Assembly: GCA_019739215.1 (NCBI GenBank)
Contig: JAHHDR010000035.1
Span: forward strand, 186,001-250,000
Source of the DNA: Rhizobium sp.
Lineage (GTDB): Bacteria; Pseudomonadota; Alphaproteobacteria; Rhizobiales; Rhizobiaceae
Reading direction: 5' to 3'
Length of the DNA: 64,000 nucleotides
Shown here one piece after another: positions 35,373-44,589 of this stretch; within the stretch, counting starts at the first letter, position 1; every line of letters begins with the position of its first letter. The translations under genes and the position numbers were made by a program. The notes under the pieces are model-generated. The model saw only the letters and a list, made by a program, of their open reading frames with translations, was not told the DNA's origin and did not search any database.

Positions 35373-36293
35373 TTGATCGTCCGCCCGCGTCCCAGTTTCA
35401 TCCAGCTTCTGTTCATCACGCGCGGGTCGATCGTGCCCGAGATCATCTGGCACGTGCTGGCCATGGCGGCGGTGGCGGCAGTCGTGGTGCTGGCGCACCA
35501 GACCTGGCCGAACGTGTTTCCGTCCTTCGGCGGGGCGCCTTTCGCGCTGGTCGGCATCGCACTGTCGATCTTTCTCGGCTTCCGCAACAATGCCTGCTAC
35601 GACCGGTGGTGGGAGGCGCGGCGACAATGGGGCGAGATGATCGCGGTGGCGCGTAATCTTGCACGCCAGACGCTGGTTCTCGACGGCACGCCGGATGCGC
35701 CGGCGCGGGCGCGGCTGCTCCATCTGCAGATCGCCTTCGCACGGTCGCTGGCGCGCAGCCTGCGCCGGACGGCGGGGGATTTCTCCGGCGTGGCGGCCTT
35801 CCTGCCACCGGAATACGCGGGATCGGTCGAACAGAGCCGCAACCGGCCGGATGCGATCCTCAGGCTGATGGGACAGGACCTGGCGGCGCTCCGTGCCAAG
35901 GGTACGATCAGCGACATCGTCTTCCAGGTGCTCGACCAGAGCGTCGGGCGGCTCGCCCTGGTGCAGGCCGGCTGCGAGCGCATCCACAACACGCCCGTGC
36001 CCTTCGCCTATACATTGCTGCTGCACCGGACCGCCTATATCTTCTGCCTGCTGATGCCGTTCGGCTTTGCCGATGCCCTCGGCTGGGGCACGCCTTTCGC
36101 CTCGGCGCTGACGGCCTATTGCTTCTTCGGCCTCGACGCGCTGTCGGTGCATCTGGAGGAGCCGTTCGAGGACAATCCCAACGGGCTGGCGCTGGCGGCG
36201 ATGAGCGAGACGATCGAGATCAACCTGCGCGAGGCGCTGGGCGAGACCGACCTGCCGCCGCTGCCGCAGGCCAGGGATTTCCTGCTGATGTAG
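35373..36293 (+). CDS. Bestrophin-family (UPF0187) membrane protein
   Basis: A 306-residue bestrophin homologue, forming a pentameric anion or cation channel in the inner membrane. The hallmark [20 protein letters not shown] lies after the first two hydrophobic segments. A second helical pair is seen around [20 protein letters not shown] and the C-terminal [20 protein letters not shown] segment, which is strongly conserved. The start is a TTG at 35373 with a GGAG nine bases upstream. The bacterial family is generally thought to conduct ions, but the selectivity cannot be read from the sequence. Confidence 0.88.
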   Translation: MIVRPRPSFIQLLFITRGSIVPEIIWHVLAMAAVAAVVVLAHQTWPNVFPSFGGAPFALVGIALSIFLGFRNNACYDRWWEARRQWGEMIAVARNLARQTLVLDGTPDAPARARLLHLQIAFARSLARSLRRTAGDFSGVAAFLPPEYAGSVEQSRNRPDAILRLMGQDLAALRAKGTISDIVFQVLDQSVGRLALVQAGCERIHNTPVPFAYTLLLHRTAYIFCLLMPFGFADALGWGTPFASALTAYCFFGLDALSVHLEEPFEDNPNGLALAAMSETIEINLREALGETDLPPLPQARDFLLM

Positions 36294-36414
36294 GGCGAAA
36301 TGTCGCCGATGTCGCATTCTGTCTATTTCGCGACAGATTCCAGTGGGTCATAAAGTCCGCGTTCGGGCTCTAGTCCAGCCCAATTCCAAGATGCCAAAGG
36401 GAGGCTCCAAGGCC

Positions 36415-38094
36415 ATGGCCGACGTAAAGTCCGACATCGAAATCGCGCGCGCCGCGAACAAGAAGAACATCATGGAGATCGGCGCCAAGCTGAACATCCC
36501 CTCCGAACATCTCCTTCCCTACGGCCACGACAAGGCGAAGATCTCCGCCGAATTCATCGCCGCGCAGCGCGAGAAGAAGAACGGCAAGCTGATCCTGGTC
36601 ACCGCAATCAACCCGACACCGGCCGGCGAAGGCAAGACCACGACGACGGTCGGCCTCGGCGACGGCCTCAACCGGATCGGCAAGAAGGCGATCGTCTGTA
36701 TCCGCGAGGCCTCGCTCGGCCCGTGCTTCGGCGTCAAGGGCGGTGCGGCCGGCGGCGGCTATGCCCAGGTCGTGCCGATGGAGGACATGAACCTGCACTT
36801 TACCGGCGACTTCCACGCCATCACCTCGGCGCATAACCTGCTGTCGGCGCTGATCGACAACCACATCTACTGGGGCAACGAGCAGAATATCGACATCCGA
36901 CGCGTCGCCTGGCGCCGCGTCATGGACATGAACGACCGGGCGCTGCGCCAGATCGTGGCTTCGCTCGGCGGCGTGCCGAACGGATATCCGCGCGAAACCG
37001 GCTTCGACATCACCGTCGCCTCGGAAGTCATGGCGATCCTGTGCCTGTCCATGGACCTCAAGGACCTTGAGAAGCGTCTCGGCAACATCATCATCGCCTA
37101 CCGCCGCGACAAGAGCCCGGTCTTCGCCCGCGACATCAAGGCCGATGGCGCCATGACCGTGCTGCTCAAGGATGCGATGCAGCCGAACCTGGTGCAGACG
37201 CTGGAAAACAACCCGGCCTTCGTGCATGGCGGTCCGTTCGCCAACATCGCGCATGGCTGCAACTCGGTCGTCGCCACCACGACCGCGCTCAAGCTCGCCG
37301 ACTACGTCGTGACCGAAGCCGGCTTCGGTGCCGACCTTGGTGCGGAAAAATTCTTCGACATCAAGTGCCGCAAGGCAGGCCTTAAACCCGATGCAGCTGT
37401 GATCGTCGCGACCGCGCGTGCCATGAAGATGAACGGTGGCGTCAAGAAGGACGACCTTGGCCAGGAGAACATCGAGGCCGTGAAGAAGGGCTGCGCCAAT
37501 CTCGGCCGCCACATCCAGAACGTCAAGAAGTTCGGCGTCCCCGTCGTGGTCGGCATCAACCACTTCATCTCCGACACCGACGGCGAAATCCAGGCGATCA
37601 AGGAATATGTCGCCACGCTCGGCGCCGAGGCCATCCTGTGCAAGCATTGGGCCAAGGGTTCGGCCGGTATCGAGGACCTCGCCAACAAGGTGGTGCAGCT
37701 TGCCGAATCCGGCCAGTCGCAATTCGCGCCGCTCTATCCCGACGACATGCCGCTGTTCCAGAAGATCGAAACGATCGCCAAGGACATCTACCATGCCGGT
37801 GAAGTGATCGCCGACAAGTCGGTCCGCGACCAGTTGCGCGCCTGGGAAGACCAGGGCTATGGCCACCTGCCGATCTGCATGGCCAAGACCCAGTATTCGT
37901 TCTCGACCGACCCGAACCTGCGCGGTGCTCCGGAAGGCCATACCGTTCCGGTCCGCGAAGTGCGCCTGTCGGCCGGCGCCGGCTTCATCGTCGTCATCAC
38001 CGGCGAGATCATGACCATGCCGGGCCTGCCGAAGTCGCCATCGTCGGAGCGGATCTTCCTCAACGATCTCGGGCAGATCGAAGGCCTGTTCTAA
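36415..38094 (+). CDS. fhs: Formate--tetrahydrofolate ligase
   Basis: A 559-residue ATP-dependent ligase that makes 10-formyl-tetrahydrofolate from formate. The P-loop-like [38 protein letters not shown] and the [19 protein letters not shown] blocks are family hallmarks. Length matches the family exactly. ATG 36415 is chosen over an open extension to 36343 because [11 protein letters not shown] is the typical N-terminus. It would feed C1 units into purine synthesis and may recycle formate. A strong terminator follows 28 bases after the stop. Confidence 0.97.
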   Translation: MADVKSDIEIARAANKKNIMEIGAKLNIPSEHLLPYGHDKAKISAEFIAAQREKKNGKLILVTAINPTPAGEGKTTTTVGLGDGLNRIGKKAIVCIREASLGPCFGVKGGAAGGGYAQVVPMEDMNLHFTGDFHAITSAHNLLSALIDNHIYWGNEQNIDIRRVAWRRVMDMNDRALRQIVASLGGVPNGYPRETGFDITVASEVMAILCLSMDLKDLEKRLGNIIIAYRRDKSPVFARDIKADGAMTVLLKDAMQPNLVQTLENNPAFVHGGPFANIAHGCNSVVATTTALKLADYVVTEAGFGADLGAEKFFDIKCRKAGLKPDAAVIVATARAMKMNGGVKKDDLGQENIEAVKKGCANLGRHIQNVKKFGVPVVVGINHFISDTDGEIQAIKEYVATLGAEAILCKHWAKGSAGIEDLANKVVQLAESGQSQFAPLYPDDMPLFQKIETIAKDIYHAGEVIADKSVRDQLRAWEDQGYGHLPICMAKTQYSFSTDPNLRGAPEGHTVPVREVRLSAGAGFIVVITGEIMTMPGLPKSPSSERIFLNDLGQIEGLF

Positions 38095-38122
38095 GAACCT
38101 CAGCACCTAGCTCAACGATATG

Positions 38123-38160
38123 GGGCGGCTACCAGCAATAGCGGTAGCCGCCCTTTCTTT
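38123..38160 (+). terminator. Rho-independent terminator of fhs
   Basis: An 11-base perfect stem GGGCGGCTACC/GGTAGCCGCCC (38123-38133 and 38143-38153), a nine-base loop and TTTCTTT. The hairpin also contains the stop and last codons of the convergent extensin-like gene. Confidence 0.9.
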
Positions 38161-38932
38161 CGAGCGTGTCGAGATGAAGGTGGGTCTCGTGGGCGGCGTC
38201 GCTGCCCGGATCGAGCACGGTCGAAAAGTACAAGCAGGCCGCGCTGGCGATGGCGCGCTGGAAGGCGCCGTTCAGAGTCGGCTCCTTCTGGCGGGGCGCG
38301 ATCGTTAGAATCCGGCCCGATCGGAAGGTGAAGCCGGCAATGTCGATGGCGGTGCCTCGGGCGTGTTCCGAGATCTTTCCGGTCTCAGCATTGTTTCGCT
38401 TTCGGCAAATATAGGCCGACGCCTGATTGACCTCCGCAAGCCTTTCCGCGGGCTGGGCCTTTGCCAGCATCGGCGAGACGACATCGCGTGTCCAGCGGGC
38501 AAGATTGACGGCCGTGCGGCAGCGAAGGATGCCGGGTGGTGTCAACGCCACGCCGTTGCCCAGCGACCGGAGTTCGATCGGGCGGTCGATGCCGCAGCCA
38601 TTGCCATCGTCGATCCGCGCCAAGGGCCTGTATTCGGCGCCGATGGTGGTCAATTCGGACAGGCAGGCGGCGAGAATGTCCTGGTCCTCCGGTTCGATTG
38701 GGGGTGTCGCCGTCTCTGGTGGCTGGTTCTCGGTCTTCGCATCCGTGTCCGTGTCGAGTTGTGGGTCGGGCTTTGGGTCTGTCCTGGTCTCGGATTGCTC
38801 ACGCGGTTTCCCGCCGTCTTCGGACTGACTGCCGATGTCGGGACGGGGCTCGGGCACCGGAACCGTCGGCGGCAGGTCCATGCTGACCAGAAGCACCGTG
38901 GAAGCAATGGTGAACAGCAGGGGCAGGCGAAT
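38129..38932 (-). CDS. Extensin-like C-terminal domain protein
   Basis: A membrane-anchored protein of about 268 residues. After a hydrophobic anchor (LPLLFTIASTVLLVSMDLP) comes a Pro/Asp/Glu-rich linker to about residue 90. The extensin-like C-terminal domain follows: GCGIDRPIELRSL, the ISEHARGTAIDIAGF metal-site segment and HLHLDTLERKGGYRYCW at the end. The domain resembles M15/VanY-type peptidases and may act on peptidoglycan. No ATG, GTG or TTG start is convincing. A perfect GGAGGAG (38939-38945) lies 6 bases ahead of an in-frame ATT at 38932, while the upstream TTG at 39010 has no ribosome-binding site. Confidence 0.75.
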   Translation of the reverse strand: MRLPLLFTIASTVLLVSMDLPPTVPVPEPRPDIGSQSEDGGKPREQSETRTDPKPDPQLDTDTDAKTENQPPETATPPIEPEDQDILAACLSELTTIGAEYRPLARIDDGNGCGIDRPIELRSLGNGVALTPPGILRCRTAVNLARWTRDVVSPMLAKAQPAERLAEVNQASAYICRKRNNAETGKISEHARGTAIDIAGFTFRSGRILTIAPRQKEPTLNGAFQRAIASAACLYFSTVLDPGSDAAHETHLHLDTLERKGGYRYCW

Positions 38933-39145
38933 GGCGCTCTCCTCCGGGTGATTGCACCCTATGGCGTCAAACGCATTCGACCGCCCCGGGGTTCGATGAT
39001 TTCCCAACAAGATTCACAAGAACTTTTCGGTTTCTGAAAAGAATTATTCGGTCTCTTGGCACGTCGAATTCACACCGGTGACTGAATCTGCCACCGGTGC
39101 CTGCCTCGCCGGCGCTGGGAGCCGGTTCTTGCACAAGGGAAACAC

Positions 39146-40660
39146 ATGGCGTTCACGACGTTTCGGCCCAATTTTGACATCACCATGCCCGGCGTATCCG
39201 ATGCCGGTATCGATCTGCTCAACGCAATCACCGCCAAGACGATCTGGGAGGACGGCACGCTCCACTACGGCTTTGGAAATGGCAGCGTTCTGGGGCTTGA
39301 CCGGGAATTCAAGCAGACCTTCAAACAGATGTTCGGCGATGCCAAGCCGGACCAGAAATTCGCCTTCGCATCGCTGGCGGAGCGTTCGTTCACCATGATC
39401 GATTCGGTGACGGCGCTGGACTTTGAAGCGACCAGCAGTGTCGACGAGGTGGATCTGGTGCTGACCAGCACCAATGACCGGAAGGGCAGTTCACTCGAGG
39501 GGTTCTTTCATTTTCCCGGCACGTTCGACAAGGACGGGACTGGCGAAAGCTGGTCGATCGGCGGCTTCAACAGTGCGCTCGGCGCTCTCAAGGCCAAGCC
39601 GGAAATGGGCGGTGGCCAATATGGCAGCTGGACGGTGCTGCATGAAATCGGCCATAGCCTGGGCCTGAAGCACACGCATCGGGAGGTGAGCGGGTTGCCG
39701 CCGCTTCCCGACGTCGGCAAGGCGATGGACAACGAGCGCTATTCGGTCATGTCCTACAAGCCGGCGTCCGACGCGACCAAGTTCGGCCATGCGGTCTCGA
39801 TGATGGCGCTCGACGTGGCATCGCTCCAGGCGCTTTACGGTGTCGAGAACTATGCCGGCGGAGCCTCGACCTATACGCTGATGAATGCCCGGGGCGGTGC
39901 GCTGTCGCTGGCGGAGGGCGATGTCCAGATCGGGCGTGCCTATTACTGCATCTGGGACTCCGGTGGCGTCGACACGATCGACTATCAGGGCACGGCCAAA
40001 TCGGTCATCATCAACCTCAACGATGCCACGCTCGACCGCTGGGGATATGACGCCGACCTTCAGTCGCTGATGACGGAAATCCGGGACACCAACTTCGTCA
40101 GTTTCATGTCGAAGTCGCTCAAGCAGGGGATCTTCGATGGCGGGCACAATGCGGGTGGCTTCTTCTCGCAGGTGCTGGACATCCAGAAGGGCAAATATGT
40201 CGGGATCGATGGCGGCTACAGCATTGCCCATGGCGCGGTGATCGAAAAGGCCGTGGGCGGCAATGGCGCCGACCTGCTCATCGGCAATGAGCATGCCAAT
40301 ATCCTGATCGGCGGCAATGGCGACGACACGCTGCTTGGCGGCGCCGGTGCCGACAGCCTGTCGGGCGATGCCGGCCGGGACTGGCTCGACGGCGGCGACG
40401 GCGACGACCTGCTGTGGGGCGGGGGAGGCAACGACATCTTCGTCTTTTCCGGTCTGTCCGGCACAGACACGATCATGGACTTCGAGAAGGGCGACATCAT
40501 CTATGTCAGGGACCTCTGGGTCGACGATGTCCAGGACCTGTTCGAGAACTACATGTATCAGGACGGCAACGATGTCGTCATCGACGTCTTCGGCGATGCG
40601 CTGGTCATCAAGAACGTGTTGATGGCGGAGCTCGATGCCGGCGATTTCGTGATGAAGTAG
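39146..40660 (+). CDS. Serralysin-type RTX metalloprotease
   Basis: A 504-residue zinc endopeptidase. The metzincin site HEIGHSLGLKHTH starts near residue 166 and the Met-turn YSVMSY lies near residue 200. The C-terminus (about 380-430) carries RTX nonapeptide repeats of GGxGxDxLx type, such as GGNGDDTLLGGAGADSLSG. These bind calcium and direct type I secretion. There is no Sec signal peptide, as expected, and no obvious autocleaved propeptide. The ABC exporter, membrane-fusion and inhibitor genes that often accompany serralysins are not in the window. Start ATG 39146. Confidence 0.88.
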   Translation: MAFTTFRPNFDITMPGVSDAGIDLLNAITAKTIWEDGTLHYGFGNGSVLGLDREFKQTFKQMFGDAKPDQKFAFASLAERSFTMIDSVTALDFEATSSVDEVDLVLTSTNDRKGSSLEGFFHFPGTFDKDGTGESWSIGGFNSALGALKAKPEMGGGQYGSWTVLHEIGHSLGLKHTHREVSGLPPLPDVGKAMDNERYSVMSYKPASDATKFGHAVSMMALDVASLQALYGVENYAGGASTYTLMNARGGALSLAEGDVQIGRAYYCIWDSGGVDTIDYQGTAKSVIINLNDATLDRWGYDADLQSLMTEIRDTNFVSFMSKSLKQGIFDGGHNAGGFFSQVLDIQKGKYVGIDGGYSIAHGAVIEKAVGGNGADLLIGNEHANILIGGNGDDTLLGGAGADSLSGDAGRDWLDGGDGDDLLWGGGGNDIFVFSGLSGTDTIMDFEKGDIIYVRDLWVDDVQDLFENYMYQDGNDVVIDVFGDALVIKNVLMAELDAGDFVMK

Positions 40661-40744
40661 CGGTATGTCACCGTGGTGACAGGGGGAGGCGAGGTTGTTT
40701 CGTCCCCCCTTGTGAATTGCGAAAACATTGCTATTGGTAGCCTC

Positions 40745-40789
40745 ATGAACATGTCGTCGAACATTGCAATCTGGTGGTGGGCTCGCTAA
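40745..40789 (+). CDS. trpL: trp leader peptide
   Basis: A 14-codon frame, MNMSSNIAIWWWAR, with three consecutive Trp codons just before a terminator hairpin and trpE(G). This matches the known rhizobial TrpL pattern. Ribosome stalling at the Trp codons when Trp-tRNA is scarce lets an antiterminator form and trpE(G) be transcribed. In Sinorhizobium meliloti the attenuated leader RNA (rnTrpL) and the peptide also act in trans. Confidence 0.93.
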   Translation: MNMSSNIAIWWWAR

Positions 40790-40830
40790 AAACGCGGCCT
40801 CGAACAGTCATGTGAAAACGACTTAAGACA

Positions 40831-40860
40831 AAGCCGCCCGGATCCTGAGGCGGCTTTTTT
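40831..40860 (+). terminator. trp attenuator terminator
   Basis: Stem AAGCCGCC/GGCGGCTT (40831-40838 and 40849-40856) with a ten-base loop and a run of six T at 40855-40860, located 41 bases after the trpL stop and 45 bases before trpE(G). The GCGGCC at 40793-40798 near the end of trpL offers a competing antiterminator arm. Confidence 0.9.
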
Positions 40861-40905
40861 CATATCAAGGCCGCGCGAAGACCGGGCCATCAACGGAGAG
40901 GATGC

Positions 40906-43095
40906 ATGGGAACGCGCGTATTGGAAGACGGATCGGAGCAATATACGACGAAGGGAGACGTCACCGTCACGCGCTCCCGCCGCGAGATCACCTATGGTGA
41001 CGCGATCACGTCCTATGTCGAGAAGCTCGACGAGCGGCGCGGCGCAGTGCTCTCCTCCAACTACGAATATCCGGGCCGCTATACGCGCTGGGATGTCGCC
41101 ATCGCCGATCCGCCGGTCGGCATTTCCTCCTTCGGGCGTTCGGTGTGGCTCGAGGCCTACAACGAGCGCGGCGAGGTGCTGCTCGACATTATCGGTGAGC
41201 ATCTGGGGGCCGTCGACGAACTCACGCTCGGGGCCCGATCGCCGAGGCGGCTGGATCTTACCGTCAATCCGCCAAGCCGGGTCTACACCGAGGAAGAACG
41301 CTCGAAGATGCCGACCGTGTTCACGGTACTGCGGTCGATCACGGCGCTGTTCTTCTCGGCCGAGGATGCCTCGATCGGCCTCTATGGCGCCTTCGGCTAC
41401 GATCTCGCCTTCCAGTTCGACGCGATCGACCTGAAGCTGACCCGTCCGGCCGACCAGCGCGACATGGTGCTGTTTCTGCCCGACGAGATCCTCGTCGTCG
41501 ACAACTACTCCGCCAAGGCCTGGATCGACCGCTACGAATTCGCCAAGGACGGCAGGACGACGCTGGGCAAGGCAGGCGACATTCCGCCCGAGCCGTTTGT
41601 GCCGACCGACACCATCCCGCCGCGCGGCGACCATCGCCCGGGCGAATATGCCGAATTGGTGAAGAAGGCCAAGGACAGTTTCCGGCGCGGCGACCTGTTC
41701 GAGGTGGTGCCCGGCCAGAAGTTCATGGAGCGCTGTGACTCGAAGCCGTCGGACATTTCCAAGCGGCTGAAGGCGATCAATCCGTCGCCCTATTCCTTCT
41801 ACATGAACCTCGGCAACCAGGAATACCTGATCGGCGCCTCGCCGGAAATGTTCGTGCGGGTCAATGGCCGGCGCATCGAGACCTGCCCGATCTCGGGCAC
41901 GATCAAGCGCGGTGACGATGCGATCTCCGACTCCGAGCAGATCCTCAAGCTGCTCAACTCCAAGAAGGACGAGTCCGAGCTCACCATGTGCTCGGATGTC
42001 GACCGCAACGACAAGTCCCGCGTCTGCGAGCCGGGTTCGGTGAAGGTCATCGGCCGGCGGCAGATCGAGATGTATTCGCGGCTGATCCACACCGTCGACC
42101 ATATCGAGGGCCGGCTGCGCGACGACATGGATGCGTTCGACGGCTTCCTCAGCCATGCCTGGGCGGTGACCGTGACCGGCGCACCGAAGCTCTGGGCGAT
42201 GCGCTTCATCGAGGCGCATGAGAAGAGCCCGCGGCTGTGGTATGGCGGCGCGATCGGATTCGTCGGCTTCAACGGCGACATGAACACGGGCCTGACGCTG
42301 CGCACAGTGCGCGTCAAGGACGGCATTGCCGAGGTGCGCGCCGGCGCCACGCTGCTCTATGATTCGATCCCCGAGGAGGAAGAGGCCGAGACCGAGCTCA
42401 AGGCCTCGGCCATGATTTCCGCCATCCGTGACGCCAAAGCCGGGAACACCGCCATGATGCAACGCGACGTCGCCAAGGTCGGGCAGGGAGTGAACATCCT
42501 GCTCGTCGACCACGAGGACTCCTTCGTCCATACGCTGGCCAACTATTTCCGCCAGACCGGCGCCACGGTGACCACCGTGCGCACGCCGGTGCCGGAGGAG
42601 ATTTTCGACCGGATCAAGCCGGATCTCGTGGTGTTGTCGCCCGGGCCGGGTTCGCCCACCGATTTCGACTGCAAGGCGACGATCAAAAAGGCGCGGGCGC
42701 GCAACCTGCCGATCTTCGGCGTCTGCCTGGGGCTCCAGGCGCTGGCGGAGGCCTATGGCGGCCAGTTGCGGCATCTCGCGATCCCGATGCATGGCAAGCC
42801 GTCGCGCATCCGGGTGCTGGAACCGGGCATCGTGTTCTCAGGCCTCGGCAAGGAAGTCACCGTCGGCCGCTACCACTCGATCTTCGCCGATCCCGCCTCG
42901 CTGCCGCGCGAGTTCACGATCACGGCCGAAAGCGAGGACGGCACGATCATGGGCATCGAGCATACGAAGGAGCCGGTGGCAGCCGTGCAGTTCCACCCGG
43001 AATCGATCATGACGCTCGGCTCGGATGCCGGCATGCGGATGATCGAGAACGTGGTGGCGCATCTGGCCAAGCGGACCAAGGTGAAGGCGGCTTGA
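40906..43095 (+). CDS. trpE: Fused anthranilate synthase TrpE-TrpG
   Basis: A 729-residue fusion that makes anthranilate from chorismate and glutamine, the first step of tryptophan synthesis; the fused form is typical of Rhizobiaceae. Residues 1 to about 515 are TrpE, with the chorismate-binding blocks [27 protein letters not shown] and [18 protein letters not shown]. From about 520 is the TrpG glutaminase ([20 protein letters not shown]), with the nucleophile Cys607 in [10 protein letters not shown] and the His/Glu pair in [10 protein letters not shown]. Start ATG 40906 follows GGAGAGG. Expression is controlled by the upstream leader peptide and terminator. Confidence 0.97.
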   Translation: MGTRVLEDGSEQYTTKGDVTVTRSRREITYGDAITSYVEKLDERRGAVLSSNYEYPGRYTRWDVAIADPPVGISSFGRSVWLEAYNERGEVLLDIIGEHLGAVDELTLGARSPRRLDLTVNPPSRVYTEEERSKMPTVFTVLRSITALFFSAEDASIGLYGAFGYDLAFQFDAIDLKLTRPADQRDMVLFLPDEILVVDNYSAKAWIDRYEFAKDGRTTLGKAGDIPPEPFVPTDTIPPRGDHRPGEYAELVKKAKDSFRRGDLFEVVPGQKFMERCDSKPSDISKRLKAINPSPYSFYMNLGNQEYLIGASPEMFVRVNGRRIETCPISGTIKRGDDAISDSEQILKLLNSKKDESELTMCSDVDRNDKSRVCEPGSVKVIGRRQIEMYSRLIHTVDHIEGRLRDDMDAFDGFLSHAWAVTVTGAPKLWAMRFIEAHEKSPRLWYGGAIGFVGFNGDMNTGLTLRTVRVKDGIAEVRAGATLLYDSIPEEEEAETELKASAMISAIRDAKAGNTAMMQRDVAKVGQGVNILLVDHEDSFVHTLANYFRQTGATVTTVRTPVPEEIFDRIKPDLVVLSPGPGSPTDFDCKATIKKARARNLPIFGVCLGLQALAEAYGGQLRHLAIPMHGKPSRIRVLEPGIVFSGLGKEVTVGRYHSIFADPASLPREFTITAESEDGTIMGIEHTKEPVAAVQFHPESIMTLGSDAGMRMIENVVAHLAKRTKVKAA

Positions 43096-43195
43096 ATCGC
43101 TTGTTCACTTTCCGTTTGCCAGCGTTGGAGTATTCTGACGGTGAGTCGCGTCAGATGCTTGGCAGCGTCCCGTAGAGCTGGCGATGGAGAGTGCT

Positions 43196-43918
43196 GTGAG
43201 CGATATGTTGGAATATTCATTCCGGATTATCGGGCCGTCGCCTGTATCTATGCCAATGTCGAGGCTTGCCTCCTACATGGCTGAGCTCGCCCGGCTAATG
43301 GGTTCAAGCGATTCGGTTCATTTCGATCGAATTGAAGACAAGAGCGTATCGATAGTTGCACTTGCATCTCAAGAAGATATTGCACTGATATCTCCACGGG
43401 TTAGGGGAGCTTCGCGCGGCGACTTGAGCGCAGACGGCGCTTCGGCGTTCCGCAAGCTCAATGAACTCCTTTCGGACGACGGATGGCACGCGGAAATGCG
43501 GCTGCCGAGAAGCGGAGAGGTCATCGCCTTTCCAGGCAAGGCCAGAACGTCGGTCGCGCTTCGTTCTATGAGCCAGACCACAAGCATTCAGGGTCGCTTG
43601 ATCCGTCTAGAGGGTGCTGGTGAAATGGTGAAGGTCGGCCTCGAAATTGATGGCCAACTGACGGCGCGCATTTCCTTGGATGCACATAACGCGCAGAAGC
43701 TGGCCACGCATTTTCACAAGTTCGTTCGCCTTACCGGCGAGGGCCGCTGGAAAAGAGATTCTTCAGGGCGATGGTCATTGGAAAGCTTAACAGCTTCTTC
43801 GTTTGAATTGTTGAATGACGAAGACCTGAGAGATGTTCTACTTCGCCTTGGAGAAACAATACCGCCGGGCAGTGGAAAGGACATTGTTGCGGCCGTCAGT
43901 GAGCTCAGACGTGCATGA
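43196..43918 (+). CDS. Hypothetical protein paired with a PIN-domain protein
   Basis: A 240-residue protein I do not recognise. It begins with a strand-rich segment YSFRIIGPSPVSMPMSRLAS, has a helical ELARLMG region, an IQGRLIRLEGAGEMVKVGLE beta segment in the middle, and ends LGETIPPGSGKDIVAAVSEL. GTG 43196 is preferred because GGAGA lies 5 bases ahead; ATG 43184 is in frame. Codon use and base composition are lower in GC than the neighbours, suggesting acquisition. Its stop overlaps the PIN gene start as ATGA, the arrangement of toxin-antitoxin pairs, but it is two to three times larger than usual antitoxins. Confidence 0.65.
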   Translation: MSDMLEYSFRIIGPSPVSMPMSRLASYMAELARLMGSSDSVHFDRIEDKSVSIVALASQEDIALISPRVRGASRGDLSADGASAFRKLNELLSDDGWHAEMRLPRSGEVIAFPGKARTSVALRSMSQTTSIQGRLIRLEGAGEMVKVGLEIDGQLTARISLDAHNAQKLATHFHKFVRLTGEGRWKRDSSGRWSLESLTASSFELLNDEDLRDVLLRLGETIPPGSGKDIVAAVSELRRA

Positions 43919-44412
43919 TTGTCGTCGATACAAACTTCTTGGTTCTGCTGATCGACCCTGAAAGCACTCAGAACGTCAATCGCGAGGCCGACCGCGTACG
44001 GCACTTCATCGAAGTACTGTCAGAGACGCGCGAAGAGGTGATGATTCCCGCGCCGTCACTTGCGGAACTCGTCGCAGGCAGAGCCCAACGCGTGGAGGAA
44101 ATCGTCGAAGCGGTTCGGAGATTGAAGTCCTTCACTGTACAAGCATTTGATCCAGTAATCGCCATCGAGACCGGCGAACGAATATCTGGCGCAATGGAAA
44201 AGATCCCCCTCAGTCAGCGGTCTGCCAACTGGAAGGTGGCAATGAAGTACGACGCGATGATCGCCGCGACGGCAATCGTTCGGGGCGCTCGCGCACTCTA
44301 CACCACTGACCATGGTTTCGAGAAGTATCTTGAGGGGACGGATGTTGAGATTTGTCTGGTGAGAGATTTGCCGTTGCCGCCAGAGGATCCACAGCAGAGT
44401 CTAGGATTTTGA
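43915..44412 (+). CDS. PIN-domain protein (VapC-like nuclease)
   Basis: A 165-residue PIN-domain protein. The four acidic metal ligands can be placed: Asp5 in MIVVDTNFLVLL, Glu51 in PAPSLAELVAG, Asp113 in MKYDAMIAATAI and Asp132 in YTTDHGFEKYL. It is somewhat longer than typical VapC toxins (about 130). PIN proteins cleave RNA, often tRNA or rRNA. The ATGA overlap with the 240-residue upstream gene implies stoichiometric co-production, so that protein is the likely antitoxin or partner. A terminator follows 78 bases after the stop. Confidence 0.82.
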   Translation: MIVVDTNFLVLLIDPESTQNVNREADRVRHFIEVLSETREEVMIPAPSLAELVAGRAQRVEEIVEAVRRLKSFTVQAFDPVIAIETGERISGAMEKIPLSQRSANWKVAMKYDAMIAATAIVRGARALYTTDHGFEKYLEGTDVEICLVRDLPLPPEDPQQSLGF

Positions 44413-44489
44413 CCTCATAATTTAGGCTCGGCAATCGGTTTGCATTGACCTTCAGGTCCATTTCGACCATATGAACCTCAACAGACAAG

Positions 44490-44530
44490 ACCGCGCGCCA
44501 GGCACCGCCCTGCGCGCGGTTTGTCGTTTT
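44490..44530 (+). terminator. Terminator after the PIN-domain pair
   Basis: Nine-base perfect stem ACCGCGCGC/GCGCGCGGT (44490-44498 and 44512-44520) followed by TTGTCGTTTT. It separates the PIN module from the cation transporter gene. Confidence 0.8.
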
Positions 44531-44549
44531 GAAACATGCACTTGCTAAT

Positions 44550-44567
44550 CATTCGCATTTGCGAATG
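44550..44567. promoter_or_regulatory. Palindrome upstream of the cation exporter
   Basis: A perfect 18-base palindrome, CATTCGCATTTGCGAATG, sits 22 bases ahead of the CDF transporter start. Its position and symmetry suit an operator for a metal-responsive regulator; I cannot name the protein. Confidence 0.45.
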
Positions 44568-44589
44568 GGCGGGTGGTGGAGAGTTGTCG

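Noticed and set aside
40665..40680. Palindrome TGTCACCGTGGTGACA after the protease gene as a terminator
   Set aside because: No U run follows; it may be a chance palindrome or an operator, with no further support.
40786..42792. 668-codon open frame antisense to trpE(G)
   Set aside because: trpE(G) is unmistakable on the other strand; the frame is a shadow.
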